Positions 16,180-23,757 of a DNA stretch of 37,927 nt are shown here, piece after piece. The notes beneath the pieces are model-generated. The model was not told the origin of the DNA. It did not search any database and worked only from the letters and a program-made list of their open reading frames with translations. Source of the DNA: Maribacter sp. (lineage in GTDB: Bacteria > Bacteroidota > Bacteroidia > Flavobacteriales > Flavobacteriaceae). The first letter of the stretch is position 1. The number at the start of each line of letters is the position of its first letter. Location: assembly GCA_022865355.1 (NCBI GenBank), contig JALHST010000138.1:1-37927 (forward strand), in the 5' to 3' direction. The position numbers and the translations under genes were made by a program.

Positions 16180-16196
16180 CTTGTTTTATTTTGTGG

Positions 16197-16658
16197 TTAT
16201 ACCATTTTTTCAGCGGCAACGGCCACCGCCTTTTGAATGCGATTATATGCCGCACATCGGCAAATATTACCTTGCATGGCATTCTTGATATCCTCCTCAC
16301 TTGGATTCGGATACTTGGCCAAAAAGGCCGATGCGGTCATTATCTGTCCCGCTTGGCAATATCCGCATTGGGGGACATCAACGGCTTTCCATGCCTGCTG
16401 GACCGGATGGGTTCCATCGTTAGAGAGCCCTTCGATGGTAGTGATCGATTTACCATCCAATTGAGAGACCTGCAATTGGCAGCTGCGGGTGGCGTTTCCA
16501 TCGACATGAACGGTGCATGCCCCACATTGCCCTATACCACAGCCATATTTTGTACCTACTAGGTCAAGATGGTCACGCAATGCCCATAGCAAAGGGGTCT
16601 CCGCAGTGGCATCGACAGCGTGGTCCTGTCCATTAATTTTTAAATTGTACGTTGGCAT
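16197..16658 (-). CDS. iorA: IorA-like [2Fe-2S] subunit of molybdenum oxidoreductase
   Basis: This 153-residue small subunit has two [2Fe-2S] clusters. The ferredoxin-type ligands are in [10 protein letters not shown] near residues 40-49 with a later cysteine in TRSC, and the second set in [10 protein letters not shown] and [15 protein letters not shown] and CAAYNRI distinguish it from CoxS (CTPGM, CTGY) and place it with IorA. It has no signal peptide, so it must be exported by hitch-hiking on the Tat signal of IorB. It is the first gene of the eight-gene operon, with a -7 box just in front of the ATG at 16658. Confidence 0.92.
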   Translation of the reverse strand: MPTYNLKINGQDHAVDATAETPLLWALRDHLDLVGTKYGCGIGQCGACTVHVDGNATRSCQLQVSQLDGKSITTIEGLSNDGTHPVQQAWKAVDVPQCGYCQAGQIMTASAFLAKYPNPSEEDIKNAMQGNICRCAAYNRIQKAVAVAAEKMV

Positions 16659-16665
16659 CTTATTT

Positions 16666-16673
16666 CAAATTTA
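16666..16673 (-). promoter_or_regulatory. -7 promoter box of the iorA operon
   Basis: TAAATTTG on the minus strand (16673-16666) fits TAnnTTTG. The predicted transcript start is about 16659-16661, almost at the ATG at 16658, so the message would have no or a very short leader. No clear -33 TTG is seen at the usual distance. Confidence 0.4.
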
Positions 16674-16803
16674 AATTATCAGATGATTTGATGATCATAA
16701 AAAAGAGGGATTCAGATTTCCTAAAAAAATGTATACCCCTATCGAGGCATGGTAGCTTCTAAATTAATTATAAAAAAACACATTAAAATATTTTAAGAAA
16801 ACT

Positions 16804-16824
16804 TTTAACATTTTTTATGTTAAA
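16804..16824. promoter_or_regulatory. Inverted repeat, possible operator in divergent promoter region
   Basis: TTTAACAT (16804-16811) and ATGTTAAA (16817-16824) are a perfect 8-base inverted repeat with a 5-base spacer. A 14-base palindrome of A and T lies at 16783-16796. Both are in the 199-base gap between iorA and the RNA methyltransferase gene, near -45 of the latter. The sequence is AT-rich, so this is only a candidate regulator site. Confidence 0.35.
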
Positions 16825-16845
16825 TAGTAATCGTGCCAAATGCAT

Positions 16846-16853
16846 TACTTTTG
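16846..16853 (+). promoter_or_regulatory. -7 promoter box of the RNA methyltransferase gene
   Basis: TACTTTTG fits TAnnTTTG exactly. The predicted transcript start falls at about 16858-16860, at the ATG at 16858, which suggests a leaderless message and rules against the upstream in-frame ATG at 16840. A -33 element is not obvious. Confidence 0.5.
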
Positions 16854-16857
16854 GCCC

Positions 16858-17670
16858 ATGGATTCGTATAAACAAATTAGCAGTCTGCAAAATCCATTGG
16901 TGAAAAGCTTGCTTTTACTCAAAGAGAAATCGCGGGAACGCAAAAAGACCGGCTTGTTCTTAATCGAGGGCCTTCGCGAAATCGGGATGGCCATTAAAGG
17001 AAACATGGGCCTTGAAACAATACTGTTTTTTCCGGATCTGATTTCCTACGATCAGATCCTGAATTTAACAAAAATATCGGGTGTCGGGCCCGATTTTATC
17101 GAAATTTCAAAGGAAGTATATCAGAAGTTGGCCCATCGGGAAACCACTGAAGGTGTTTTGGCCATCGCTCGAAGCCGAACACATGCTTTAGACGCCCTTG
17201 TATTTAAGACTACAAACCCGCTGATCTTGGTTGCCGAGTCTCCTGAAAAACCAGGGAATATTGGCGCTTTGTTTCGCACGGCAGACGCCGCAAACATTGA
17301 TGCGGTCATCATTGCAAATGCAAAAGGCGACCTGTATAATCCCAACAGTATTCGGGCGAGTATCGGATGCCTTTTTACCAATCAAATTGCAGTTGGCAGC
17401 ACCTCTGAAGTGATTGCTTTCCTGCGCAAAAAGAAAATTTCGATTTTCTGTGCTTCGCTGATGGCCTCCAAAAATTACCTCGATGTGGATTATCGTAAAG
17501 CCGCTGCTATTGTCGTAGGTGCCGAATCTATTGGATTATCGGAAGAATGGCTCGCTGCATCCAATCAAAATATCGTCATTCCCATGGAGGGAGAAATCGA
17601 TTCTATGAATGTTTCAGTGTCGGCCGCAATACTTATCTTTGAAGCAAAACGACAACGCAGGATCTCTTAA
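16858..17670 (+). CDS. SpoU/TrmH-family RNA 2'-O-methyltransferase
   Basis: This SAM-dependent knotted methyltransferase probably modifies rRNA or tRNA. The 270-residue protein has an N-terminal substrate-binding domain (about 1-105, KTGLFLIEGLREI) and the SpoU catalytic domain. The three motifs are clear: NIGALFRTADAANIDAV, IVVGAESIGLS, and IPMEGEIDSMNVSVSAAI. The layout resembles RlmB-like and YsgA-like proteins; the exact target base cannot be read from sequence. The upstream ATG at 16840 would overlap the probable -7 box, so I use 16858. It begins the core-gene block to the right of the molybdenum island. Confidence 0.88.
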   Translation: MDSYKQISSLQNPLVKSLLLLKEKSRERKKTGLFLIEGLREIGMAIKGNMGLETILFFPDLISYDQILNLTKISGVGPDFIEISKEVYQKLAHRETTEGVLAIARSRTHALDALVFKTTNPLILVAESPEKPGNIGALFRTADAANIDAVIIANAKGDLYNPNSIRASIGCLFTNQIAVGSTSEVIAFLRKKKISIFCASLMASKNYLDVDYRKAAAIVVGAESIGLSEEWLAASNQNIVIPMEGEIDSMNVSVSAAILIFEAKRQRRIS

Positions 17671-17703
17671 TGTTGTCTTTGAAATCGCAATAATATATTG
17701 TTT

Positions 17704-18939
17704 ATGTTGGATAGCCATACCTTATTTTATATCATAATTACCATCTTGCTTGTCCAATATCTTATCGAAGTTGTGCTTGAGTATGTTAACGCCCGGCGAT
17801 ACGATGATCCCTTACCAAAGGAACTTGACGATCTATTTAGCGCCGAGGAGGATGAAAAATCACGTAACTATAAAAAGACGCGCTATATTTTCGGATTGGT
17901 CAGCAACACATTTTCAGTAATGCTAACCTTAGGTTTTTTGATTTTTGGCGGCTTTCAAATGATAGATGTTCTTGTTCGCGGGATGACCGACAACGCGATA
18001 CTGATGGCCCTATTATTCTTTGGGATCATCATGATCGGAACCGATATTATCACTACACCCTTAGCCTATTATTCCACCTTTGTGATCGAACAAAAATTTG
18101 GCTTTAATAAAACCACGCCAAGATTATTCTTTGTCGATAAATTGAAAGGTTGGATCATGTCGGCCATTTTGGGGGGTGGCATGTTAGCCGCGATAATGTG
18201 GTTCTATCAATGGGCAGGACCCGAATTTTGGTTGTATGCATGGGGAATGGTGGTGGTATTCACTGTCTTCATGAATCTCTTTTATAGCAAACTGATCGTA
18301 CCATTATTCAATAAGCAGACGCCTTTAGAGACCGGAAGTCTTAAATCAAAGATCGAAGGGTATGCGCATAAAGTGGGCTTCGAACTGCAAAATATTTTTG
18401 TTTTGGATGGTTCAAAACGTTCCACCAAGGCCAATGCGTATTTTACCGGATTTGGGAAGCAAAAAAGGGTTACTTTATATGACACTTTGCTTCATGATCT
18501 CGAAGACGATGAAATTGTCGCCGTTCTGGCGCATGAAGTAGGCCATTACAAGCGCAAGCACATCGTATTTAATTTAATGGCTACCATATTGATGACCGGA
18601 CTTACCCTGTATATCTTGTCGCTATTCATTAATAATCCCGAAGTTTCTTTGGCAATTGGCGTTACTACCCCTAGTTTTCATGCCGCGCTTATCGGTTTCG
18701 GCATTTTATACAGTCCGATTTCTGAAATTACTGGCTTGTTAATGAATTATTTGTCACGCAAATTTGAATACGAGGCCGATGACTATGCCAAAAAAACCTT
18801 TGCTGCCCAACCCTTGATAACCTCCCTAAAAAAGCTTTCAAAAAATAGTCTAAGTAACCTTACACCTCATCCGGCCTATGTATTTGTGCATTATTCCCAT
18901 CCTCCTTTAATTGCCCGTATCAGAAATCTAAGGGCATGA
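17704..18939 (+). CDS. M48-family CAAX-prenyl-type membrane protease (Ste24-like)
   Basis: This 411-residue membrane zinc protease has several hydrophobic segments (about residues 5-23, 62-86, 95-120, 145-165 and 175-197, and two after the active site). The zinc motif HEVGH is at 277-281 within VLAHEVGHYKRKH, and the third ligand Glu355 is in FEYEADDYA. The N-terminal region with multiple helices is the peptidase_M48_N (Ste24) type rather than HtpX. Bacteria make no CAAX-prenylated proteins, so the substrate is unknown; membrane protein quality control is a usual guess. A TTG two codons upstream (17698) is a less likely start. Confidence 0.88.
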   Translation: MLDSHTLFYIIITILLVQYLIEVVLEYVNARRYDDPLPKELDDLFSAEEDEKSRNYKKTRYIFGLVSNTFSVMLTLGFLIFGGFQMIDVLVRGMTDNAILMALLFFGIIMIGTDIITTPLAYYSTFVIEQKFGFNKTTPRLFFVDKLKGWIMSAILGGGMLAAIMWFYQWAGPEFWLYAWGMVVVFTVFMNLFYSKLIVPLFNKQTPLETGSLKSKIEGYAHKVGFELQNIFVLDGSKRSTKANAYFTGFGKQKRVTLYDTLLHDLEDDEIVAVLAHEVGHYKRKHIVFNLMATILMTGLTLYILSLFINNPEVSLAIGVTTPSFHAALIGFGILYSPISEITGLLMNYLSRKFEYEADDYAKKTFAAQPLITSLKKLSKNSLSNLTPHPAYVFVHYSHPPLIARIRNLRA

Positions 18940-18982
18940 TTTTTGTTGTTTATTGGCAAAGATTGCCGTATTTTAGATAAAG

Positions 18983-21187
18983 ATGAGCCCAGCAACGCTA
19001 GAAAAGGAAAACAAGGAAATTACCCGGCAGTACAAGGAATTACTGCGTATTAGCTATCAAATTTTGTCTGATGACGACAAGAAGATGATACGCTCGGCCT
19101 TTGAAATTGCGATGGACGCCCATAAGGACCAGCGTCGCAAATCGGGCGAGGCCTACATTTTCCATCCCATCGCCGTTGCCAAAATCGTTGCCTCCGAAAT
19201 AGGTCTTGACGCCGTTTCAATCACTGCCGCACTACTACATGACGTGGTCGAGGACTCGGACTATACCTTGGATGATATTGAACGTATGTTCGGGGAGTCC
19301 GTAGCCAGGATCGTTGATGGCCTTACCAAGATTGCCCATCTAAAAAAGGACATGAACATTTCGCAGCAGGCGGAGAACTTTAGAAAGATGCTCCTTACCT
19401 TGAATGATGATGTCCGGGTAATCCTCATCAAGATTGCCGATAGATATCACAATATGCTCACGCTTGATTCGATGCCCGAGCAAAAACAAGTACAAATCGC
19501 ATCCGAAACATTATACATCTACGCTCCCTTGGCCCATAGAATCGGGTTATACAATATTAAGACCGAGCTAGAGGACCTAAGTCTTAAATATACCGAACCC
19601 GAAGTATATAAGGATATCAAAGGAAAAATTGAGGATTCTAAGGAGGAACAGCAGGCCTATATCAATGCTTTTACCAAGGTCATCCAAAAATCGTTGGATA
19701 AGGAAGGACTGAATTACATTATAAAGGGGAGGATGAAATCAATTTTCTCGATGCGGAGGAAAATGAAAGCCCAAAATGTGTCCTTCGATGAAATTTACGA
19801 CAAGTTTGCCATTCGCATCATCTATAAATCCGACAAGCAGAATGAAAAGTTTTTGGCTTGGAAGATATATTCGATCGTTACCGATCACTTTACCCCCAAT
19901 CCTGTTCGGCTGCGGGATTGGATTTCCTCGCCGAAGTCAACGGGATATGAGGCCTTGCACATTACGGTAATGGGTCCAAAAGGTCGCTGGGTCGAAGTCC
20001 AGATTCGAAGTGAACGGATGCACGAAATAGCCGAAAAAGGATATGCCGCCCATTTTAAGTATAAACATGGTGATCATAAAGAACAAGGTATCGATGTTTG
20101 GCTGAACCGTTTGCAGGAAGCCCTCGAAAATGCCACGGCCAGTGCGGTTGATTTTGTCGAAGAATTTAAACTGAACCTGTATTCAAAGGAAATTTTTGTC
20201 TTTACACCGAAAGGGGAGCTCAAATCACTGCCCAAAGGTGCTACACCATTAGATTTTGCTTTCAACATCCATACCGCGGTCGGCATGCAAACCCGGGGTG
20301 CCAAGGTCAATGGAAAGTTAGTCCCCTTGAACACCACCTTGAACAGCGGGGACCAAGTCGAGATTATTACTTCGGAGCAGGCCAAGCCCAATCAAAACTG
20401 GCTTGATTATGCCACCACTGCAAGGGCGCGGGCAAAGATAAAATCTTCCTTGAGGGAAGAGAAAAAGTCGATGGCCGAAGAAGGAAAAGAAATTCTACGC
20501 AGAAAACTGAAATCACAAAAAGTAACCCTAAACGAGGATGTGATCAACAAGATGGTGGTCTACTTTAAATTGAAGACCAGCCTAGATCTTTTTTATCGCG
20601 TCGGTATAGGGGCCATAGGCAACCAAATGATCAAGGATTTTGCATCCTCCTACAGCAATGCCTTTATCAGTTTCTTCAAGAATAAGATTCGCCGTACCCC
20701 CATACCCGAGGATATCAATAAAGATGAAATTACCACTAAATACGACATGCTCGTCTTTGGGAAGGAAGAGGAGAAATTGGACTATAAACTATCGCAGTGC
20801 TGTAACCCTATCCCTGGGGATGAAGTCTTTGGTTTTGTGAGCGTAAGCGAAGGTATAAAAGTGCATAAAAAAAACTGTCCGAATGCCATTGCCCTTCAAT
20901 CAAATTATGCCTATCGGATTATTAGCGCCAAATGGATCGATTCTTCCCAGGAAGAATTTAAATCGGAGATACAACTTACAGGCATCGATAACTTAGGATT
21001 GGTCAGTCAAATCACTGAATTAATATCGAACAATATGCACGTTAATATGCGAAATCTCAACTTCAGTACCGATGGCGGCACCTTTACGGGTAGGATAACC
21101 GTGGTGGTAAAAAATATAGGAATACTCAAAAAGTTAATAAACAACCTGAAGCAGATCAACGGCATCGACAAAGTCAGTCGCATTTAA
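18983..21187 (+). CDS. Bifunctional RelA/SpoT-family (p)ppGpp synthetase/hydrolase
   Basis: This 734-residue stringent-response enzyme makes and degrades (p)ppGpp. Domains in order: HD hydrolase (about 45-190, with AALLHDVVEDSDYT and KIADRYHNMLTLDSMP), synthetase (about 230-360, with KSTGYEALHITVMGP and EVQIRSERMHEIAEKGYAAH), TGS (about 400-465, beginning FVFTPKGELKSLPKGATPLDFAF), a zinc-finger-like/helical region with CCNPIPGDEVFGFVS, and a C-terminal ACT domain (about 655-734). The intact HD ligands and synthetase motifs suggest both activities are kept. It is followed closely by the Fur-family gene. Confidence 0.94.
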   Translation: MSPATLEKENKEITRQYKELLRISYQILSDDDKKMIRSAFEIAMDAHKDQRRKSGEAYIFHPIAVAKIVASEIGLDAVSITAALLHDVVEDSDYTLDDIERMFGESVARIVDGLTKIAHLKKDMNISQQAENFRKMLLTLNDDVRVILIKIADRYHNMLTLDSMPEQKQVQIASETLYIYAPLAHRIGLYNIKTELEDLSLKYTEPEVYKDIKGKIEDSKEEQQAYINAFTKVIQKSLDKEGLNYIIKGRMKSIFSMRRKMKAQNVSFDEIYDKFAIRIIYKSDKQNEKFLAWKIYSIVTDHFTPNPVRLRDWISSPKSTGYEALHITVMGPKGRWVEVQIRSERMHEIAEKGYAAHFKYKHGDHKEQGIDVWLNRLQEALENATASAVDFVEEFKLNLYSKEIFVFTPKGELKSLPKGATPLDFAFNIHTAVGMQTRGAKVNGKLVPLNTTLNSGDQVEIITSEQAKPNQNWLDYATTARARAKIKSSLREEKKSMAEEGKEILRRKLKSQKVTLNEDVINKMVVYFKLKTSLDLFYRVGIGAIGNQMIKDFASSYSNAFISFFKNKIRRTPIPEDINKDEITTKYDMLVFGKEEEKLDYKLSQCCNPIPGDEVFGFVSVSEGIKVHKKNCPNAIALQSNYAYRIISAKWIDSSQEEFKSEIQLTGIDNLGLVSQITELISNNMHVNMRNLNFSTDGGTFTGRITVVVKNIGILKKLINNLKQINGIDKVSRI

Positions 21188-21197
21188 ATTTTAACCG

Positions 21198-21205
21198 TAC
21201 ATTTG
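21198..21205 (+). promoter_or_regulatory. -7 promoter box of the Fur-family gene
   Basis: TACATTTG fits TAnnTTTG exactly and gives a transcript start near 21211. It overlaps the in-frame TTG at 21203, so translation should begin at the ATG at 21233. The gene can then be transcribed apart from relA/spoT. Confidence 0.5.
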
Positions 21206-21232
21206 CATATTGTCATTGCGCTAAAAATTGAT

Positions 21233-21688
21233 ATGGCTCCCAGCAAAAATCAGGAAATAGTAAAGAACGTTTTTACGACCTTTTTGGAAGAAAATGGTCA
21301 TCGGAAAACACCCGAGCGCTATGCCATTCTTCAAGAAATCTACGATAGTGACGAACATTTCGATATTGAATCGCTATACATCAATATGAAGAACAAAAAG
21401 TATCGGGTCAGTCGCGCGACCTTATACAATACCATAGAACTTTTATTGGAATGTAAATTGGTACGCAAACACCAATTTGGCAAAAACCAAGCACAATACG
21501 AAAAATCGTATTTTGATCGGCAGCATGACCATGTGATCCTCACCGATACCGGAGAGGTGATGGAATTCTGTGACCCCAGGATACAGTCTATAAAAAAGAC
21601 CATCGAAGAAGTATTTGATATCAAGATCAATGCGCATTCATTGTACTTTTATGGCACAAAAAACCAAAAGGAGAATACGAATAGCTAA
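21233..21688 (+). CDS. Fur-family transcriptional regulator
   Basis: This 151-residue metal-dependent repressor has a winged-helix domain (about 1-85, with [15 protein letters not shown] and the recognition helix [15 protein letters not shown]) and a C-terminal dimerisation domain. The metal region [19 protein letters not shown] keeps the histidines and the glutamate, but the CxxC usual in classical Fur (HxHxxCxxC) is replaced by LTDT, and no C-terminal cysteine pair is seen, so the structural zinc site is missing. Iron sensing is likely but Zur or PerR roles cannot be excluded. It precedes purA by 13 bases; an upstream TTG at 21203 lies in the promoter box. Confidence 0.88.
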   Translation: MAPSKNQEIVKNVFTTFLEENGHRKTPERYAILQEIYDSDEHFDIESLYINMKNKKYRVSRATLYNTIELLLECKLVRKHQFGKNQAQYEKSYFDRQHDHVILTDTGEVMEFCDPRIQSIKKTIEEVFDIKINAHSLYFYGTKNQKENTNS

Positions 21689-21701
21689 CCAGGAATTATA
21701 C

Positions 21702-22973
21702 ATGGCAGTAGATTTATTGTTGGGCCTACAATGGGGTGACGAAGGAAAAGGAAAGATCGTAGATGTATTGACCAAGCATTACGATATTATTGCCCGATTT
21801 CAAGGCGGCCCGAATGCGGGACATACACTTGAATTCGATGGTATTAAACACGTATTGCATACCATACCGTCGGGTATCTTTCATAAAAATGCACTGAATA
21901 TTGTGGGGAACGGGGTGGTAATCGATCCCGTGATATTTAAAAAAGAACTGCAGGCCCTAGAAAAGTTCAATATCGACATTAAATCAAAGTTATTGATTTC
22001 TAGAAAGGCCCATCTTATATTACCTACCCATCGGTTATTGGATGCCGCTTCGGAGGCGTCCAAGGGCAAGGCCAAAATTGGTTCCACTTTGAAAGGCATT
22101 GGTCCGACCTATATGGATAAAACTGGCAGGAACGGCATGCGCGTCGGTGATTTGGAGCTTGACAATTGGAAGGAAAAATATCGTGCACTCGCAGATAAGC
22201 ACGAAGCGATGATCGCATTTTATGACGTGGAAATACAATACGACCTTAAGGAACTTGAAGCCGATTTCTGTGACGCCGTCGAAAATTTAAAAAAATTAAC
22301 ATTTATCGACAGCGAGGAGTATCTGTTCCAAGCCCAAAAAGCCGGTAAAAAGATATTGGCCGAAGGGGCCCAGGGATCCTTATTGGATATCGATTTTGGA
22401 ACCTACCCATACGTAACCTCAAGTAATACAACGGCTGCCGGTGCCTGTACCGGGTTGGGGGTGGCCCCTACCCACATCGGTGAGGTCAAAGGTATTTTTA
22501 AAGCCTATTGTACCCGCGTGGGCAGCGGACCCTTCCCTACTGAATTATTTGATGAGGATGGCGCCACTATGGGGCGAGTGGGCAATGAATTTGGTGCGAC
22601 AACTGGAAGACCAAGGCGCTGTGGTTGGTTGGATCTAGTGGCCCTCAAATACGCCGTTCAAATCAATGGGGTTACCGAACTAATGATGATGAAGGCCGAC
22701 GTTTTAAGCGGATTTAAGAAAGTAAAAGTCTGTACGGCCTATGACTACAAAGGTAAACGTATCACGCACCTCCCGTATAATATTGAGGCTGAAAACGTAA
22801 CCCCTATTTATACCGATTTAGAGGGATGGGGACAGGATCTGACCAAGATGGGCAGTGCAAAAGAGTTACCTGATACGTTAAAGGATTATATTTCCTTTTT
22901 GGAAAAGGAGCTTGAAGTGCCCATCACGATCGTATCGGTAGGGCCAGATCGCACACAGACGATCCACAGATAA
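21702..22973 (+). CDS. purA: Adenylosuccinate synthetase PurA
   Basis: PurA joins IMP and aspartate with GTP to make adenylosuccinate, the first committed step to AMP. The 423-residue protein starts MAVDLLLGLQWGDEGKGKIV, with the GDEGKGK catalytic/GTP loop at residues 12-18. GGPNAGHT follows near 40-47, GIGPTYMDKTGR near 130, and QGSLLDIDFGTYPYVTSSN near 226-244. The C-terminal GTP site has SVGPDRTQTI. The ATG at 21702 matches the family's N-terminus; in-frame codons upstream lie in the Fur gene. Close spacing to the Fur gene suggests cotranscription. Confidence 0.96.
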   Translation: MAVDLLLGLQWGDEGKGKIVDVLTKHYDIIARFQGGPNAGHTLEFDGIKHVLHTIPSGIFHKNALNIVGNGVVIDPVIFKKELQALEKFNIDIKSKLLISRKAHLILPTHRLLDAASEASKGKAKIGSTLKGIGPTYMDKTGRNGMRVGDLELDNWKEKYRALADKHEAMIAFYDVEIQYDLKELEADFCDAVENLKKLTFIDSEEYLFQAQKAGKKILAEGAQGSLLDIDFGTYPYVTSSNTTAAGACTGLGVAPTHIGEVKGIFKAYCTRVGSGPFPTELFDEDGATMGRVGNEFGATTGRPRRCGWLDLVALKYAVQINGVTELMMMKADVLSGFKKVKVCTAYDYKGKRITHLPYNIEAENVTPIYTDLEGWGQDLTKMGSAKELPDTLKDYISFLEKELEVPITIVSVGPDRTQTIHR

Positions 22974-23061
22974 ACCGGAGGTTTTCACCTTTCACTTTTT
23001 CTATTACCGTGAAAGAAATAACAATAAGACCGTTTTTCTTTTTATTTTACTAAATTAGGGC

Positions 23062-23739
23062 ATGAAAAATCGATTCCCGCTTAAAAACTTCGCAGTACCG
23101 GTTATGGCCTTTATACTGTTTTCCTGTGTTGCCCAACAAAAAAATCAAGAAGTCGACTTCGTACCCCTCTTCAATGGAAAAAATCTCGATGGATGGGTCG
23201 GCAATAAGGAAGCCTACAGGGCCCAGGAGGGCATGATCGTAGTCGACCCGGAAGGCGGCGGCAGCGGTGGTAATTTATACACGGTAGGGGAATACAGCGA
23301 TTTTATTCTGCGCTTTGAATTTCAATTGACCCCCGGTGGAAACAACGGACTGGGCATTCATGCGCCACTGGATGGGGATGCCGCCTATGTTGGTAAGGAA
23401 ATACAAATACTTGATAATACCGCTGAAAAATATGCCGACCTACAACCCTATCAATACCATGGTTCGGTATATGGGATTATTCCGGCGAAAAGAGGCTTTC
23501 TCAAACCTGTTGGGGAATGGAATTCCGAAGAAGTCATTGTAAAGGGTTCAAAAATAGAGGTTATCCTAAATGGAACAACCATTGTAGACGGTGATTTTCT
23601 GGAGGCAAGCAAACAAGGTACCATGGACCACAAGGACCATCCGGGACTGCAGCGCACCGTTGGCCATATCGGTTTCCTAGGTCATGGCGATGTGGTGCGT
23701 TTTCGCAATATTCGAATCAAGGATTTAGCAAATAAATAA
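23062..23739 (+). CDS. DUF1080 (3-keto-disaccharide hydrolase-type) lipoprotein
   Basis: This 225-residue envelope protein begins with a lipoprotein signal (FILFSC, cysteine near residue 22). The rest is one concanavalin-like jelly-roll domain of the DUF1080 type, starting with VPLFNGKNLDGWVG near residue 33 and including GGNNGLGIHAPLDG, EIQILDN and a C-terminal FRNIRIKDL. Some DUF1080 proteins from gut Bacteroides hydrolyse 3-keto-glycosides, and that is the best functional guess. It lies 18 bases before a Gfo/Idh/MocA oxidoreductase, a frequent pairing that could form or use a keto-sugar. Confidence 0.85.
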   Translation: MKNRFPLKNFAVPVMAFILFSCVAQQKNQEVDFVPLFNGKNLDGWVGNKEAYRAQEGMIVVDPEGGGSGGNLYTVGEYSDFILRFEFQLTPGGNNGLGIHAPLDGDAAYVGKEIQILDNTAEKYADLQPYQYHGSVYGIIPAKRGFLKPVGEWNSEEVIVKGSKIEVILNGTTIVDGDFLEASKQGTMDHKDHPGLQRTVGHIGFLGHGDVVRFRNIRIKDLANK

Positions 23740-23757
23740 CGATTAAAAACTAAACAA

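Noticed and set aside
15583-16562. Plus-strand open frames opposite iorA and iorB
   Set aside because: They are antisense shadows; the minus-strand proteins have full iron-sulfur and molybdenum motifs.
18955-18967. GGCAA/TTGCC hairpin before relA/spoT
   Set aside because: Five pairs around three bases with a weak T-run; may be chance.
22989-23015. CTTTCAC/GTGAAAG inverted repeat after purA
   Set aside because: Seven pairs with a 13-base loop and no T-run; too weak to call a terminator.
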